A stretch of 64,000 bases of DNA from Arenicella chitinivorans (GTDB taxonomy: Bacteria > Pseudomonadota > Gammaproteobacteria > Arenicellales > Arenicellaceae), in NCBI RefSeq assembly GCF_014651515.1, contig NZ_BMXA01000002.1, positions 903,501-967,500 of the forward strand. The letters run 5' to 3'. The notes beneath the pieces are model-generated. The model saw only the letters and a list, made by a program, of their open reading frames with translations, was not told the DNA's origin and did no database searches. The translations under genes and the position numbers were made by a program. Below, piece after piece: positions 44,477-53,166 of the stretch; position 1 is the first letter of the stretch, and every line of letters starts with the position of its first letter.

Positions 44477-44669
44477 GGAGATACCTTTAAAGTTGGTTAG
44501 TTGTTATATGCTATACCTCAGTTATTCGCAAAACGTTGCCTGTTTCTGATTTTTTTTTGGGTGGCTAAATTAATAAGGGTTTAGAGAGTGTTGGCAACGG
44601 CCCCAGAATGCTAAGATTCCGCCAAATACTCTGCAAACCATTGCGTCGTCAGGGACAGCGCTTAGGCCA

Positions 44670-45191
44670 TTGAATCACAACACCCAACCACAATTACTTC
44701 GACGCCAGTCAGGATTTACGCTCATTGAGATCATGGTGGTCGTGATGATCATCGCTGTGGTCTCGGTTTCGGTTGCCTTGAGTTTTGGACGTTCGACGGA
44801 TCGGACCGCGCGTTTAGAAGCGGATCGCTTCATGGCGGTGATTAATGAGGTGCGTGATGAGGCGGTCATCGCAGGTACGGGTTATTTGTTGAATATGGAT
44901 GAAAAGTCGCACACCTATTCCTTTGAATCCACACGCAGTGGGGCACCGGCAAGTGTCGGTGATGACTTGTTCCGCGCGCGCTCCATTGGCGACGAAGTTG
45001 AAATTGAATGGACGGTACTCGAAATTCTGGAAGAAGATTCGAATGTGGCGCCTAAGGTTTATATCACCTCATTGGGCGAGTTAACGCCGTTTGAGTTACG
45101 CTTGAGCGGCGATAACACAGACTACATTGTGCGCGTGAACGACGAAGGCATGCTCGAGCGTCAAGAGAAAGCGCAGCTGGGATTTCGGTGA
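44670..45191 (+). CDS. gspH: Type II secretion minor pseudopilin GspH
   Basis: A 173-residue pseudopilin. The prepilin peptidase site is Arg-Gln-Ser-Gly|Phe-Thr-Leu-Ile-Glu, with Glu at +5, followed by a hydrophobic helix (about 21-40). The rest fits the GspH beta domain. It is the first of six contiguous gsp genes. The start is uncertain: TTG 44670 is the most upstream codon close to the leader and no strong ribosome site is seen. GspG and the secretin and ATPase genes are not next to it. Identification as GspH and not FimT rests on the following gspI-J-K. Confidence 0.88.
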   Translation: MNHNTQPQLLRRQSGFTLIEIMVVVMIIAVVSVSVALSFGRSTDRTARLEADRFMAVINEVRDEAVIAGTGYLLNMDEKSHTYSFESTRSGAPASVGDDLFRARSIGDEVEIEWTVLEILEEDSNVAPKVYITSLGELTPFELRLSGDNTDYIVRVNDEGMLERQEKAQLGFR

Positions 45192-45198
45192 TCACGCG

Positions 45199-45588
45199 AT
45201 GAGAACGATGACACACCGTGAGTCTGGGTTCACATTGCTCGAGGTCATGATTGCGCTGATCTTCGTATCGCTGGGTATCGCCACCGTCATTGAGGTGACA
45301 TCGCAGCATGTGATGAATCTAAGTGAATTGGAAAAACGGGCTATGGCTGGCTGGGTGGCCAGCAACAAAGTGGCCGAAATTCAATACGAGGCGAAAACCA
45401 GTAAAGTCCGTACTGGGAATAAAAATGATCGCGTTAAAATGGGCGGTATGCGTTGGCGTACGCGCGCCAAGATTGAAAAAACTGAGATCGAGCGCGTGTT
45501 TATGCTCACCGTTGAGGTGCGTGATGACGAAGATGTGGACCGGGGATTGTATGCACAAGTAACCACTGCGATTACGGAGAGCAACTAA
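45199..45588 (+). CDS. gspI: Type II secretion minor pseudopilin GspI
   Basis: A 129-residue pseudopilin with leader Thr-His-Arg-Glu-Ser-Gly|Phe-Thr-Leu-Leu-Glu and a conserved hydrophobic stretch (about 16-32). The C-terminal domain is short and rich in charge, as in GspI. It forms the pilus tip with GspJ and GspK in the type II system. It lies 7 nt after gspH and 1 nt before gspJ. The ATG at 45199 gives a 10-residue leader; a second ATG four codons later is possible. Confidence 0.9.
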   Translation: MRTMTHRESGFTLLEVMIALIFVSLGIATVIEVTSQHVMNLSELEKRAMAGWVASNKVAEIQYEAKTSKVRTGNKNDRVKMGGMRWRTRAKIEKTEIERVFMLTVEVRDDEDVDRGLYAQVTTAITESN

Positions 45589-45589
45589 G

Positions 45590-46267
45590 ATGCGGGCGCA
45601 GCGCAGATCCGGATTTACGTTGATCGAAGTGATGGTGTCGGTGGCGATCTTTGCCGTGATCGGGGCCATTGTGTTTCCCGCCTTGATTCAGTTTATCGAT
45701 ATTCGCGACCGGGTACTTGCAAAGCATGAACAGATCGAGCAATTGCAAAAGACCTTCCTGTTTATGTCGAAAGACCTGCGGTTTGCCGCCAATCGACTAG
45801 GCAAAGATGAGTACGGCGAGTTTGGTGACGCGACCCTGTTAGTTGGCGAGGACAGTCTGATCGACCTCACTGCGATGTATCCGGATCTAAATCTTGCTGG
45901 TTTGAACGTGCCGCGCCGGGTACGCTGGGTATTGGAAGAGAAAGCGCTGTATCGTCTACAATCGCCGGTCATGGACCCCGATGGTGATACTCGGGTATTC
46001 AAGCAGAAATTACTCGATGGCGTTCGTGACGTGGAGTTCGAACTGAGTAAAGTGGAAGATGGGCGCGACAGCACCAGTAAGCGTTGGAAGGAAAAGACGC
46101 GCTTACCCGACATGATCAAAGTCACTATTACCTTGGAGAACAAAGCTGAGTACGAGCGCTTGTTTACGATGCTGAGCGGAGACAATCTTGCCGCCGTGGC
46201 TGCCAGCACCAATAGCCAGGGTCAGCCGCAAGGCCAAGCTCGACCTCAGGACCAGGATGGAGATTAA
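45590..46267 (+). CDS. gspJ: Type II secretion minor pseudopilin GspJ
   Basis: A 225-residue pseudopilin with an 8-residue leader ending Arg-Arg-Ser-Gly|Phe-Thr-Leu-Ile-Glu. The globular part has the Arg-Phe-Ala-Ala-Asn-Arg and Arg-Arg-Val-Arg-Trp-Val-Leu segments typical of GspJ. The last 20 residues are a Gln/Pro-rich low-complexity tail (Gln-Gly-Gln-Pro-Gln-Gly-Gln). Its stop overlaps the gspK start. It is part of the tip complex. Confidence 0.9.
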   Translation: MRAQRRSGFTLIEVMVSVAIFAVIGAIVFPALIQFIDIRDRVLAKHEQIEQLQKTFLFMSKDLRFAANRLGKDEYGEFGDATLLVGEDSLIDLTAMYPDLNLAGLNVPRRVRWVLEEKALYRLQSPVMDPDGDTRVFKQKLLDGVRDVEFELSKVEDGRDSTSKRWKEKTRLPDMIKVTITLENKAEYERLFTMLSGDNLAAVAASTNSQGQPQGQARPQDQDGD

Positions 46268-47454
46268 TGAATATCAATAATCGTTCGCGATTCGGTCTTC
46301 GCCATCAACCCCGGTTTGCGTTCCGCAGTAAACAGGCCGGAGTGGTGCTGGTGGTTGTGGTCGCGGCAGTGGTGCTAATGGTGACCTTGCTGGCCCTGAT
46401 GATCGAAGATCAACACATCTTGGTACGTCGCCTCGGTAACCAGAAAATATCCGATCAGGGTTTTCACTACGCGCAAGGCGTCACTGCATGGGCTGAGCGT
46501 GTGCTGCACGAAGATCAAAACCGCACAGTGGATCACCTTGGCGAGAAGTGGGCCAAGTTTGGACGCCCCGAGCCGGTTCCCGAAGAGGGCGAAGACGACA
46601 GCTTTTCACTGGATACTCGCAGCAGCCGAGAAGAAGAGGAAGAAGAAAAAGTCGTACTCGATTTTGGCATAGATGGTATTGAGTACAGTATTGATGACCT
46701 GCAAGGTCGTTACAATTTAAATAACCTTGCGGCGGCGGATAAAACGTTGGTGCAACAACAAAAGCGCATCTATTTGAACTTATTAGAAGTGCTCGAAATA
46801 GGTGAATTTGATGAACGAGACCAGCTAGTCGGCGCATTAATAGACTGGCTTGATGAAAACGATGCGATTTCCCCGAATGGGGTCGAGAGTGGCACCTATG
46901 CAAGTAGAACCGTACCGTACTACGCGGCAGATCAAAAGTTGACCTCGCTCGGTGAATTACGTTTTGTGGACGGTTACACTGAAGACATTATCAACGCGCT
47001 GGCACCCTATGTGACGGTCTTGCCAGTGGATAATGCGGCCATCAATATCAACACCACCACACCCGAGGTGCTGGCCAGTTTAAGCAGTGCTCCAGTAACC
47101 GATATGGGCTCCGTGACTGCCTTTCTTGCACAGCGTGAACAACCTGGGTTTCAAGGTTTTCAGCCGCCGCAACTTGAGGACGCTAAAACTGCTATTATTC
47201 GAGTTTCTGTGCTTGGAGCCCAGCCTGCAAGCAACACCATGATGCAGGTAAACAGCCAGTTTTTTCAAATCAATAGCAAGGTCACTTTGGGTGATTATGT
47301 GTATTGCATGCAAACCGTGGTGTTGCGAGAGAGTGCCACGCAAGAGTCTGCAAAAACACCTAAGGTGAGTGTGCTGAGTCGCCAACATAATACGCTTTGC
47401 GAAGACCAAAGTACGACAACAAATAACAGCGATGAAGATATTTCTAAATCTTGA
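46267..47454 (+). CDS. gspK: Type II secretion minor pseudopilin GspK
   Basis: A 395-residue large minor pseudopilin. The leader ends Lys-Gln-Ala-Gly|Val-Val-Leu-Val-Val with no Glu at +5, as known for GspK, which may cap the pilus. An acidic low-complexity insert (Glu-Glu-Glu-Glu-Glu-Glu near residue 125) precedes the globular domains. Segments Asn-Leu-Asn-Asn-Leu, Leu-Ile-Asp-Trp-Leu-Asp and Ile-Asn-Ile-Asn-Thr-Thr match the GspK fold. It overlaps gspJ at one nt and gspL by 23 nt. Confidence 0.92.
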   Translation: MNINNRSRFGLRHQPRFAFRSKQAGVVLVVVVAAVVLMVTLLALMIEDQHILVRRLGNQKISDQGFHYAQGVTAWAERVLHEDQNRTVDHLGEKWAKFGRPEPVPEEGEDDSFSLDTRSSREEEEEEKVVLDFGIDGIEYSIDDLQGRYNLNNLAAADKTLVQQQKRIYLNLLEVLEIGEFDERDQLVGALIDWLDENDAISPNGVESGTYASRTVPYYAADQKLTSLGELRFVDGYTEDIINALAPYVTVLPVDNAAININTTTPEVLASLSSAPVTDMGSVTAFLAQREQPGFQGFQPPQLEDAKTAIIRVSVLGAQPASNTMMQVNSQFFQINSKVTLGDYVYCMQTVVLRESATQESAKTPKVSVLSRQHNTLCEDQSTTTNNSDEDISKS

Positions 47455-48601
47455 ACCCCCTTTTGAATGGGTTCGGGTCAACGGATTGAAGGTAGAAGCG
47501 TTCGGTGAAGTCGATGGCCTCAATGAGTACCCGATAGGGGACGACGATGAGGTGGTTGGGATCGTGCCGTCCGAGGCGGTGACCATGCATCGTGTGACAT
47601 TACCGGCCAAAACCCGCAAACAATTCGCCACCGCATTACCGTATGCTTTAGAAGAAGCGATCTCGGAAGACGTCGAGAACGTGCATTTCGTGTACCCAGT
47701 CTGGAAGCCGGGAGAAGCGTGTAATGTCTATACAGTGTCTAAACAGAAAATGCGTGAATGGCAGGCGCAGGCAACCGAGAATCAATTGCCGGTGCAGCAG
47801 CTGGTGCCGAGTCATGCAATGGTACCCTTTCATGAAGCGGCTGATTGCTCACTTGCCCTCAAGGGTGAACAAGTGATCGCACACAATCGAAATGGCTACG
47901 GCATTAGTCTAGATCGTGATCTGTTGGACGTGTGGTTGCTCGATATGCCTGTTACCACCACGATTGCGGTGAATGACGAGTCACTGACCGAGGCATTGAT
48001 TGCAGAGCATCCAGACCGAGATTTTCGTCACTGGCCATTTGGCCACAAGATGGCGCACTGGTTGGAATACCCGTGGCAAGCAACCGTCGACCTGTGGGGC
48101 GATAAGTACCAGCCACGTGTACGGCGACGAAGAAAAGGCGCAATGTTGATCCCAGTGATTTTGGTGGTTGGGGCGATTCTGTTAAAGTTGGGGTATGACA
48201 CCTACCGCTATGTTTCATTGCACAGTGAGATAGCGGCAATTCAGCGAGAAGCGCAAAATGTCATAAAGAGTACGTTTCCTGAGCTTGGTGACGTACCCGC
48301 TGGGTCGGAGCGATCGCTGATTGAGCGAGCGATCCAGCAACGTCAAAGCCCTGCCAGTAAGAAAAGCGTTCACTCCGCCTTGGCGGAGGTCGCTGCGGTA
48401 CTAGCACGTAATAAGGTGACGCTAACCAGCATTGTGTATCGCAATGAGGAGTTGATTGTGACCTGCTTATTGAATAGTTTCTCTCAAGTAGATTTGATCA
48501 ATACGCAATTAAACGCTCGAAAATCAATTAGTTCTACACTGCAGTCCTCAGCGTCGGAAGACGGGAAAGTGATCGCCAGTTACAGTATTCGACAAGGCTA
48601 G
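47432..48601 (+). CDS. gspL: Type II secretion protein GspL
   Basis: A 389-residue inner-membrane assembly protein. A cytoplasmic actin-like domain (about 1-235) is followed by one TM helix (about 240-258, Met-Leu-Ile-Pro-Val-Ile-Leu-Val-Val-Gly) and a periplasmic ferredoxin-like domain. GspL links the GspE ATPase to GspM and the pseudopilus platform. The start ATG lies inside the 3' end of gspK. The family is divergent, and identity rests on length, topology and position before gspM. Confidence 0.87.
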   Translation: MKIFLNLEPPFEWVRVNGLKVEAFGEVDGLNEYPIGDDDEVVGIVPSEAVTMHRVTLPAKTRKQFATALPYALEEAISEDVENVHFVYPVWKPGEACNVYTVSKQKMREWQAQATENQLPVQQLVPSHAMVPFHEAADCSLALKGEQVIAHNRNGYGISLDRDLLDVWLLDMPVTTTIAVNDESLTEALIAEHPDRDFRHWPFGHKMAHWLEYPWQATVDLWGDKYQPRVRRRRKGAMLIPVILVVGAILLKLGYDTYRYVSLHSEIAAIQREAQNVIKSTFPELGDVPAGSERSLIERAIQQRQSPASKKSVHSALAEVAAVLARNKVTLTSIVYRNEELIVTCLLNSFSQVDLINTQLNARKSISSTLQSSASEDGKVIASYSIRQG

Positions 48602-48609
48602 GGCATGAT

Positions 48610-49107
48610 ATGGATAAATTAAAAAAATACTGGCTCGGACTCCAAGAGCGTGAGCGTATTACGCTAGGTATCGGCGGTATGCTGGCATTTTTGATCGTGT
48701 TTTACATGGCGATATGGCGGCCTTGGCACCACGCGATTGACTATATGGAGAACTCCGTTCAAGCATTGCGAAGTAACTTAGTGTGGATGCGCCAACAAAG
48801 TGATATGTTGGCAGCAGGCGGTGCGACGGCATCAAAGCCGCAGATCCGCGGCGCGAATCAATCGTTGATTTCGGTGATTGAGCAAACCGCCAATCGACAG
48901 AAAATCAGCCAGTCAATTCAGCAACTCACTCCGTCTGCCAACGGCGCAGAGGTGCGTGTTGTGCTGGAGGACGTTAATTTTAACTTATGGATTACTTGGA
49001 TCGACAGCTTGTTCAAACAGTATGGTGTGGATATCAAGCAAATTACGGCCGAGCGGGTCGAAGACAAGCCAAATACCGCAGAGATTCGAGTCACTTTCGT
49101 GCGCTAA
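48610..49107 (+). CDS. gspM: Type II secretion protein GspM
   Basis: A 165-residue inner-membrane protein with a short cytoplasmic N-terminus (Tyr-Trp-Leu-Gly-Leu-Gln-Glu-Arg-Glu-Arg), a TM helix at about 21-41 and a periplasmic domain with a coiled-coil start and a ferredoxin-like C-terminal half. This matches GspM, which binds GspL. It ends the gspHIJKLM group and is followed by a strong terminator 33 nt past the stop. gspN is absent. Confidence 0.88.
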   Translation: MDKLKKYWLGLQERERITLGIGGMLAFLIVFYMAIWRPWHHAIDYMENSVQALRSNLVWMRQQSDMLAAGGATASKPQIRGANQSLISVIEQTANRQKISQSIQQLTPSANGAEVRVVLEDVNFNLWITWIDSLFKQYGVDIKQITAERVEDKPNTAEIRVTFVR

Positions 49108-49140
49108 CCGTGTTTAATCAAATTCGTTTCGGCAAATAAT

Positions 49141-49169
49141 AAAAAAGCCCGCTAAATGCGGGCTTTTTT
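49141..49169. terminator. Bidirectional intrinsic terminator after gspM
   Basis: A 12-bp perfect stem (49141-49152 with 49158-49169) surrounds a 5-nt loop, with six A before and six T after. It can end both gspM and the convergent cytochrome c transcript. Confidence 0.94.
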
Positions 49170-49190
49170 ATGTTGTTAATACGGGTTTTA

Positions 49191-49670
49191 TTACTTGGAT
49201 TTACTGACCATGTAATCAACTGCGGCTTTCACTTCGTCGTCAGACAGCGCGCCGTTGCCGCCCTTAGCCGGCATATTGTTGATGCCGTTAATTGCATTAT
49301 TGTAAAGAGTTTCAATGCCTTTCGCGATGCGCGGCGCCCAACCTGCAACGTCGCCGACAATGGGCGCTTCCAAGGTGCCGCTATCGTGACAGGCGGCACA
49401 GCTAGCATACACTTGTTCAGCGGTTTTCGGTGCTGTCGCAACCGCAATAGGGGCGGATACGGAGTCCGCCGAAAAGGTCCCAACTGGGGCGATACGCTCA
49501 GCAACGGACTGTGTGTTTTCCAGCTCATACTGTTCGTCGAGGCGTGCATTCACATCGCTGGAAGCGAAGCTGGCGAGAACGACTAACAGAATAGTCAGCG
49601 CGGTCATCGCGAGTATCATGATGATAAATAAACGTGAGAACGTTGAATCGTTCATTTGTGATTCACTCAT
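49191..49670 (-). CDS. Membrane-anchored cytochrome c5-type protein
   Basis: A 159-residue protein with an N-terminal TM helix (about 13-36), a Pro/Ala/Ser linker and one class I cytochrome c domain. The haem motif is Cys91-Ala-Ala-Cys94-His95, and the axial methionine is Met133 in Asn-Asn-Met-Pro-Ala-Lys-Gly-Gly. The Asp-Glu-Val-Lys-Ala-Ala-Val-Asp-Tyr-Met tail is typical of cytochrome c5. It probably carries electrons to a terminal oxidase from the periplasmic face. ATG 49670 is used; ATG five codons later is also possible. Confidence 0.9.
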   Translation of the reverse strand: MSESQMNDSTFSRLFIIMILAMTALTILLVVLASFASSDVNARLDEQYELENTQSVAERIAPVGTFSADSVSAPIAVATAPKTAEQVYASCAACHDSGTLEAPIVGDVAGWAPRIAKGIETLYNNAINGINNMPAKGGNGALSDDEVKAAVDYMVSKSK

Positions 49671-49862
49671 TTGTGCTTCCTATTTTTAGTTGGCTGATTT
49701 ACGTCGCATTGTAGAGTGCTCGCTGTACCGGTCCGCGAGCGCACTGTGTCTCTGGTTAAAACGACGGATGCACAGCGTCCGCCGGATAAAAACGGGGGCG
49801 ATTATAGCTTATCTGCTGAGTTGGAAAAACACTTTTGACGTACATTCAGCTCTTGAAAAGAC

Positions 49863-51353
49863 CTATCGCCCTTTGAACAATGAGCCTAAAACGCCGCGCA
49901 CGATACGCTGACCTAAACGTGAGCCAATCGCGCGCGCTGCACTGCTTACAAAAGCTTCGGTAGGTGTTTGGCGTCGTGATCGTCGGCTGCTACTGCGTGA
50001 ACTGCGCGATTGCGCTTGTTCTAATTCCTCTCGGCGTTCAAGCTCCGCCTCGCGTGCTAGATTCTCTGCAGCGCGTTTAGCCAGCATTTCATACGCTGAT
50101 TCCCGATCCACGGCTTGATCATAGCGACCCCGGTACGGCGAACGCTCAATTTGCTCGGCCCGTTCGGTTTTATTCATCGGCCCGATGCGTGATTCCGGTG
50201 GACGGATTAGTATTTGCTGAACCTCCGTTGGCACACCGTCGGCGTCCAGTGTGCTAACCAATGCTTCACCGACCCCGAGCTCCGTGATCACGGCGCCCGT
50301 GTCGATTTTCGGATTGGGTCGGAATGTTTCAGCCACCGTTCTCACCGCCTTCTTGTCTTTAGGCGTGAACGCACGCAGCGCGTGTTGTATTTTTAATCCA
50401 AGCTGGCCCAGAATCTCTTCAGGTACATCCAATGGACTTTGCGAGATAAAGTAAATGCCAACGCCTTTGGAGCGAATCAAGCGCACGACCTGTTCAATTT
50501 TATCGATTAAAACTTTCGGCGCATCGTCAAATAGCAGGTGTGCTTCGTCAAAAAACATCACAAATTTCGGCTTGGCTGCGTCCCCGACTTCGGGTAGTGA
50601 CTCGTATAACTCCGAAAGTAGCCACAACAAAAACGTGGCGTAGAGCTTCGGTGATTTTTGGATCAGTGTGCTGGCGTGCAGAATATTGATCACACCGCGC
50701 CCAGAAAAGTCCCGGCTCATCAGGTCGCGTAGTTCAATCGCCGGCTCGCCTAATAAAAATTCCGCTCCCTGTTCCTCTAGCACCAGTAGGCCACGTTGAA
50801 TGGCGCCGATGCTGGCAGTTGAAATATTACCGTACTCCGACTTGAGTTGGGCACGGTTTTCGCCCATCCAAATCAACATTGCGCGCAGATCTTTTAGATC
50901 CAGGATCAGCATGCCCTCATCATCGGCAATTCTGAAACAGGAATAGAGAATGCCGGTCTGAGTTTCATTGAGCTCCAGTAGATTGGACAAAAGCAGTGGT
51001 CCGATTTCACTTACTGTGGTTCGAATTGGGTGCCCGTGTTCACCAAACAGGTCCCAAAAAACCACCGGGTTACCCTGCATTTCATAGCCTTCGATGCCGA
51101 TGGTGTTGATCCGCTCATCGATTTTTGGGTGTGGCTTAGCCGCTTTTCCAACCCCAGACACATCGCCTTTTACGTCAGCGAGGAAAACTGGCACACCGGC
51201 CTTGGAGAAATTTTCAGCCAGAATCTGCAGGGTCACGGTTTTACCCGTGCCGGTAGCGCCCGCCACCATGCCGTGTCGATTCGCCATGCTGGCGTCCATG
51301 AAAACGGTTTGTTCACCATTGCCGCCGATTAGAAGATTTATGTTGTCAGACAT
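49863..51353 (-). CDS. HerA-like ATPase, DUF853 (YjgR) family
   Basis: A 496-residue P-loop ATPase. Walker A is Gly-Ala-Thr-Gly-Thr-Gly-Lys-Thr near residue 32, and Walker B is Val-Met-Phe-Phe-Asp-Glu-Ala-His near 268. A Gln/Ser-rich, Arg-rich helical segment (about 425-470) follows the catalytic domain, as in YjgR. The family is related to HerA/FtsK-like motor ATPases but has no firm cellular role. Arg-rich C-terminal residues may bind nucleic acid. It is transcribed alone, and the next gene is divergent. Confidence 0.9.
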   Translation of the reverse strand: MSDNINLLIGGNGEQTVFMDASMANRHGMVAGATGTGKTVTLQILAENFSKAGVPVFLADVKGDVSGVGKAAKPHPKIDERINTIGIEGYEMQGNPVVFWDLFGEHGHPIRTTVSEIGPLLLSNLLELNETQTGILYSCFRIADDEGMLILDLKDLRAMLIWMGENRAQLKSEYGNISTASIGAIQRGLLVLEEQGAEFLLGEPAIELRDLMSRDFSGRGVINILHASTLIQKSPKLYATFLLWLLSELYESLPEVGDAAKPKFVMFFDEAHLLFDDAPKVLIDKIEQVVRLIRSKGVGIYFISQSPLDVPEEILGQLGLKIQHALRAFTPKDKKAVRTVAETFRPNPKIDTGAVITELGVGEALVSTLDADGVPTEVQQILIRPPESRIGPMNKTERAEQIERSPYRGRYDQAVDRESAYEMLAKRAAENLAREAELERREELEQAQSRSSRSSSRRSRRQTPTEAFVSSAARAIGSRLGQRIVRGVLGSLFKGR

Positions 51354-51614
51354 CAGAAAATAACGCGCGTGTTGAATTAGTTAAGCCAGTTTACCGCCTC
51401 TGTGCGTGTGCGTGAATAGCGGAACGGGTTTCGAGGAGAGCACCTTATCGGGATTGCGGGCATTGGTAAAGACTAAGGTGTCAAAACCCAATGAAATTGA
51501 TCGGTCAGCGTTGGATTCATTTCTCATTTAAGGTTCGGCTGCGCTATAGTCTGGAACAAGCGGCGTCGGATGATGTGACCGCCGTTCGCGGAGATAGCGA
51601 GGTAAACACTGCGT

Positions 51615-52142
51615 ATGTCAAATGAGGATAAACAGCTTGATGTTGACTTTAATGAGTTAGGTGCTCACGACTCGGAGCCGTCAACCGACGGCGGAATCGG
51701 CGTGGACCAGCGATTTGACGTCTTGGAAGCGCGGCTGGAAGCGGATTTTGAGGCTTTAAAACAGCGTCTGTTCGCAAAGATGACCAAACTCGATCAGACA
51801 ATCACTGACACCATTGACGCCTTGACACAGCGCATTAGTGCGGAGCATCAGCGTCGTGATCAGGAGTTTAAGTCGCTACAAGATAAAATTGCGCAGGCTG
51901 AAGTTAGCTTGAATGAGGCCATTGGCAAGATGGAAGACCAGGCGCACCAAGACTTAGCCGAAGTTCGTTTATCGCTAGAAGAAAGTCATAATGACTTATT
52001 GGAACAAACTGCTAGCACCCAGGCAGAGTTGACATCAAGGCTTGAAAAACAAAAAGAAGAATTGCAAACCGACAAGGTTGGGCGTCAGGCGTTGGCGCGC
52101 ATGCTGGATGAGGTGGCGCTGAAACTGCGTGGTGTGGAGTGA
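51615..52142 (+). CDS. Coiled-coil protein of unknown function
   Basis: A 175-residue acidic soluble protein. The first 30 residues are Asp/Glu/Gly-rich and probably disordered. From about 33 to 160 it is a near-continuous coiled coil with heptads of Leu/Ile/Ala and many Glu, Gln and Lys. No signal peptide or TM helix is visible. The start is supported by the frame beginning Met-Ser-Asn-Glu-Asp-Lys, although a ribosome site is only weak (GCGAGG). The neighbouring ypfJ gene begins 80 nt downstream. I do not recognise a family. Confidence 0.7.
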   Translation: MSNEDKQLDVDFNELGAHDSEPSTDGGIGVDQRFDVLEARLEADFEALKQRLFAKMTKLDQTITDTIDALTQRISAEHQRRDQEFKSLQDKIAQAEVSLNEAIGKMEDQAHQDLAEVRLSLEESHNDLLEQTASTQAELTSRLEKQKEELQTDKVGRQALARMLDEVALKLRGVE

Positions 52143-52222
52143 CAAGGGCCGCTATTGCGGCGTCCCTGTGCTTGGCGGTAGACTGCAACTAAAATTAGAC
52201 ACCAAACTATGAGGCAATAGCG

Positions 52223-53071
52223 ATGCGGTGGCGTGGAAGACGACAAAGTGGCAATGTAGAAGATCGACGCGGAAGGGGGTTGGTACGCAGTAAGAAGGGG
52301 GTAGGCGGCGGCGCCATGATTATCCTGATTCTCGCGGGCTTATTTTTTGGAGAAGACGTGCAAAAAATCTTATCCTTATTTGTCGGGAACCCCGGGACAC
52401 AAACCGCAAGTACCCCGCAACAGAGCTCGACGCCAGCGCAAAACGACGAGGCTAAGCAATTCGTGTCGGTGGTGTTGGCAGAGACGGAAGACACCTGGGC
52501 GGCTGTGTTTGCCCAGGCCGGTCAGCGATATCAACCGCCGAAACTGGTGCTGTACCAGGATCAAGTGCAGTCTGCCTGTGGCGTTGGGTCCGCTGCATCT
52601 GGGCCATTTTACTGTCCGGGTGATTACCAGATTTACATCGATTTGAGCTTCCTAAATGAGTTGCGTCGTATGGGCGCGCCTGGTGATTTTGCTTTTGCGT
52701 ACGTGATTGCGCATGAGGTTGGTCATCATATTCAAAATCTAACTGGTACCGCCACCCAAGTCAGACAATTGCAGTCACGGGCATCACGCGCAGAGGCGAA
52801 TGCTTTGTCGGTTAGGTTGGAATTGCAGGCCGACTGTTATGCCGGGATTTGGACCAATCACACTGAGAAACGGGCAGCGCTACTGGAGCCAGGCGATATT
52901 GAAGAGGGCTTGGCGGCGGCGGCCGCGGTTGGCGATGACCGGTTATTGAAGCAAGCGGGGCGAGCACCCAGGCGTGAAAACTTCACCCATGGCAGCTCGC
53001 AAGAACGCATGGAGTGGTTCCAGCGTGGCATGCAAACGGGCGATATCCAAGCGTGCAACACCTTTGGTTAA
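52223..53071 (+). CDS. ypfJ: Neutral zinc metallopeptidase, YpfJ family
   Basis: A 282-residue membrane-anchored protein. Residues about 30-48 are a hydrophobic anchor, preceded by an Arg-rich stretch (Met-Arg-Trp-Arg-Gly-Arg-Arg). The extracytoplasmic domain has the zinc motif His-Glu-Val-Gly-His-His near residue 170 and a third-ligand segment in Leu-Glu-Leu-Gln-Ala-Asp-Cys-Tyr-Ala-Gly. The family name YpfJ follows the E. coli protein; substrate is unknown. The conserved Cys in Tyr-Cys-Pro-Gly-Asp is present. The start has only a moderate ribosome site. Confidence 0.9.
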   Translation: MRWRGRRQSGNVEDRRGRGLVRSKKGVGGGAMIILILAGLFFGEDVQKILSLFVGNPGTQTASTPQQSSTPAQNDEAKQFVSVVLAETEDTWAAVFAQAGQRYQPPKLVLYQDQVQSACGVGSAASGPFYCPGDYQIYIDLSFLNELRRMGAPGDFAFAYVIAHEVGHHIQNLTGTATQVRQLQSRASRAEANALSVRLELQADCYAGIWTNHTEKRAALLEPGDIEEGLAAAAAVGDDRLLKQAGRAPRRENFTHGSSQERMEWFQRGMQTGDIQACNTFG

Positions 53072-53166
53072 GCTGATGCGTTGCGATTTGGAGCTTGAGA
53101 TCTGCTAATATTGAAATTCCATGGGCCGCACGAATGCGGCCCTATTACATTTCTAACCGCCCGCAT

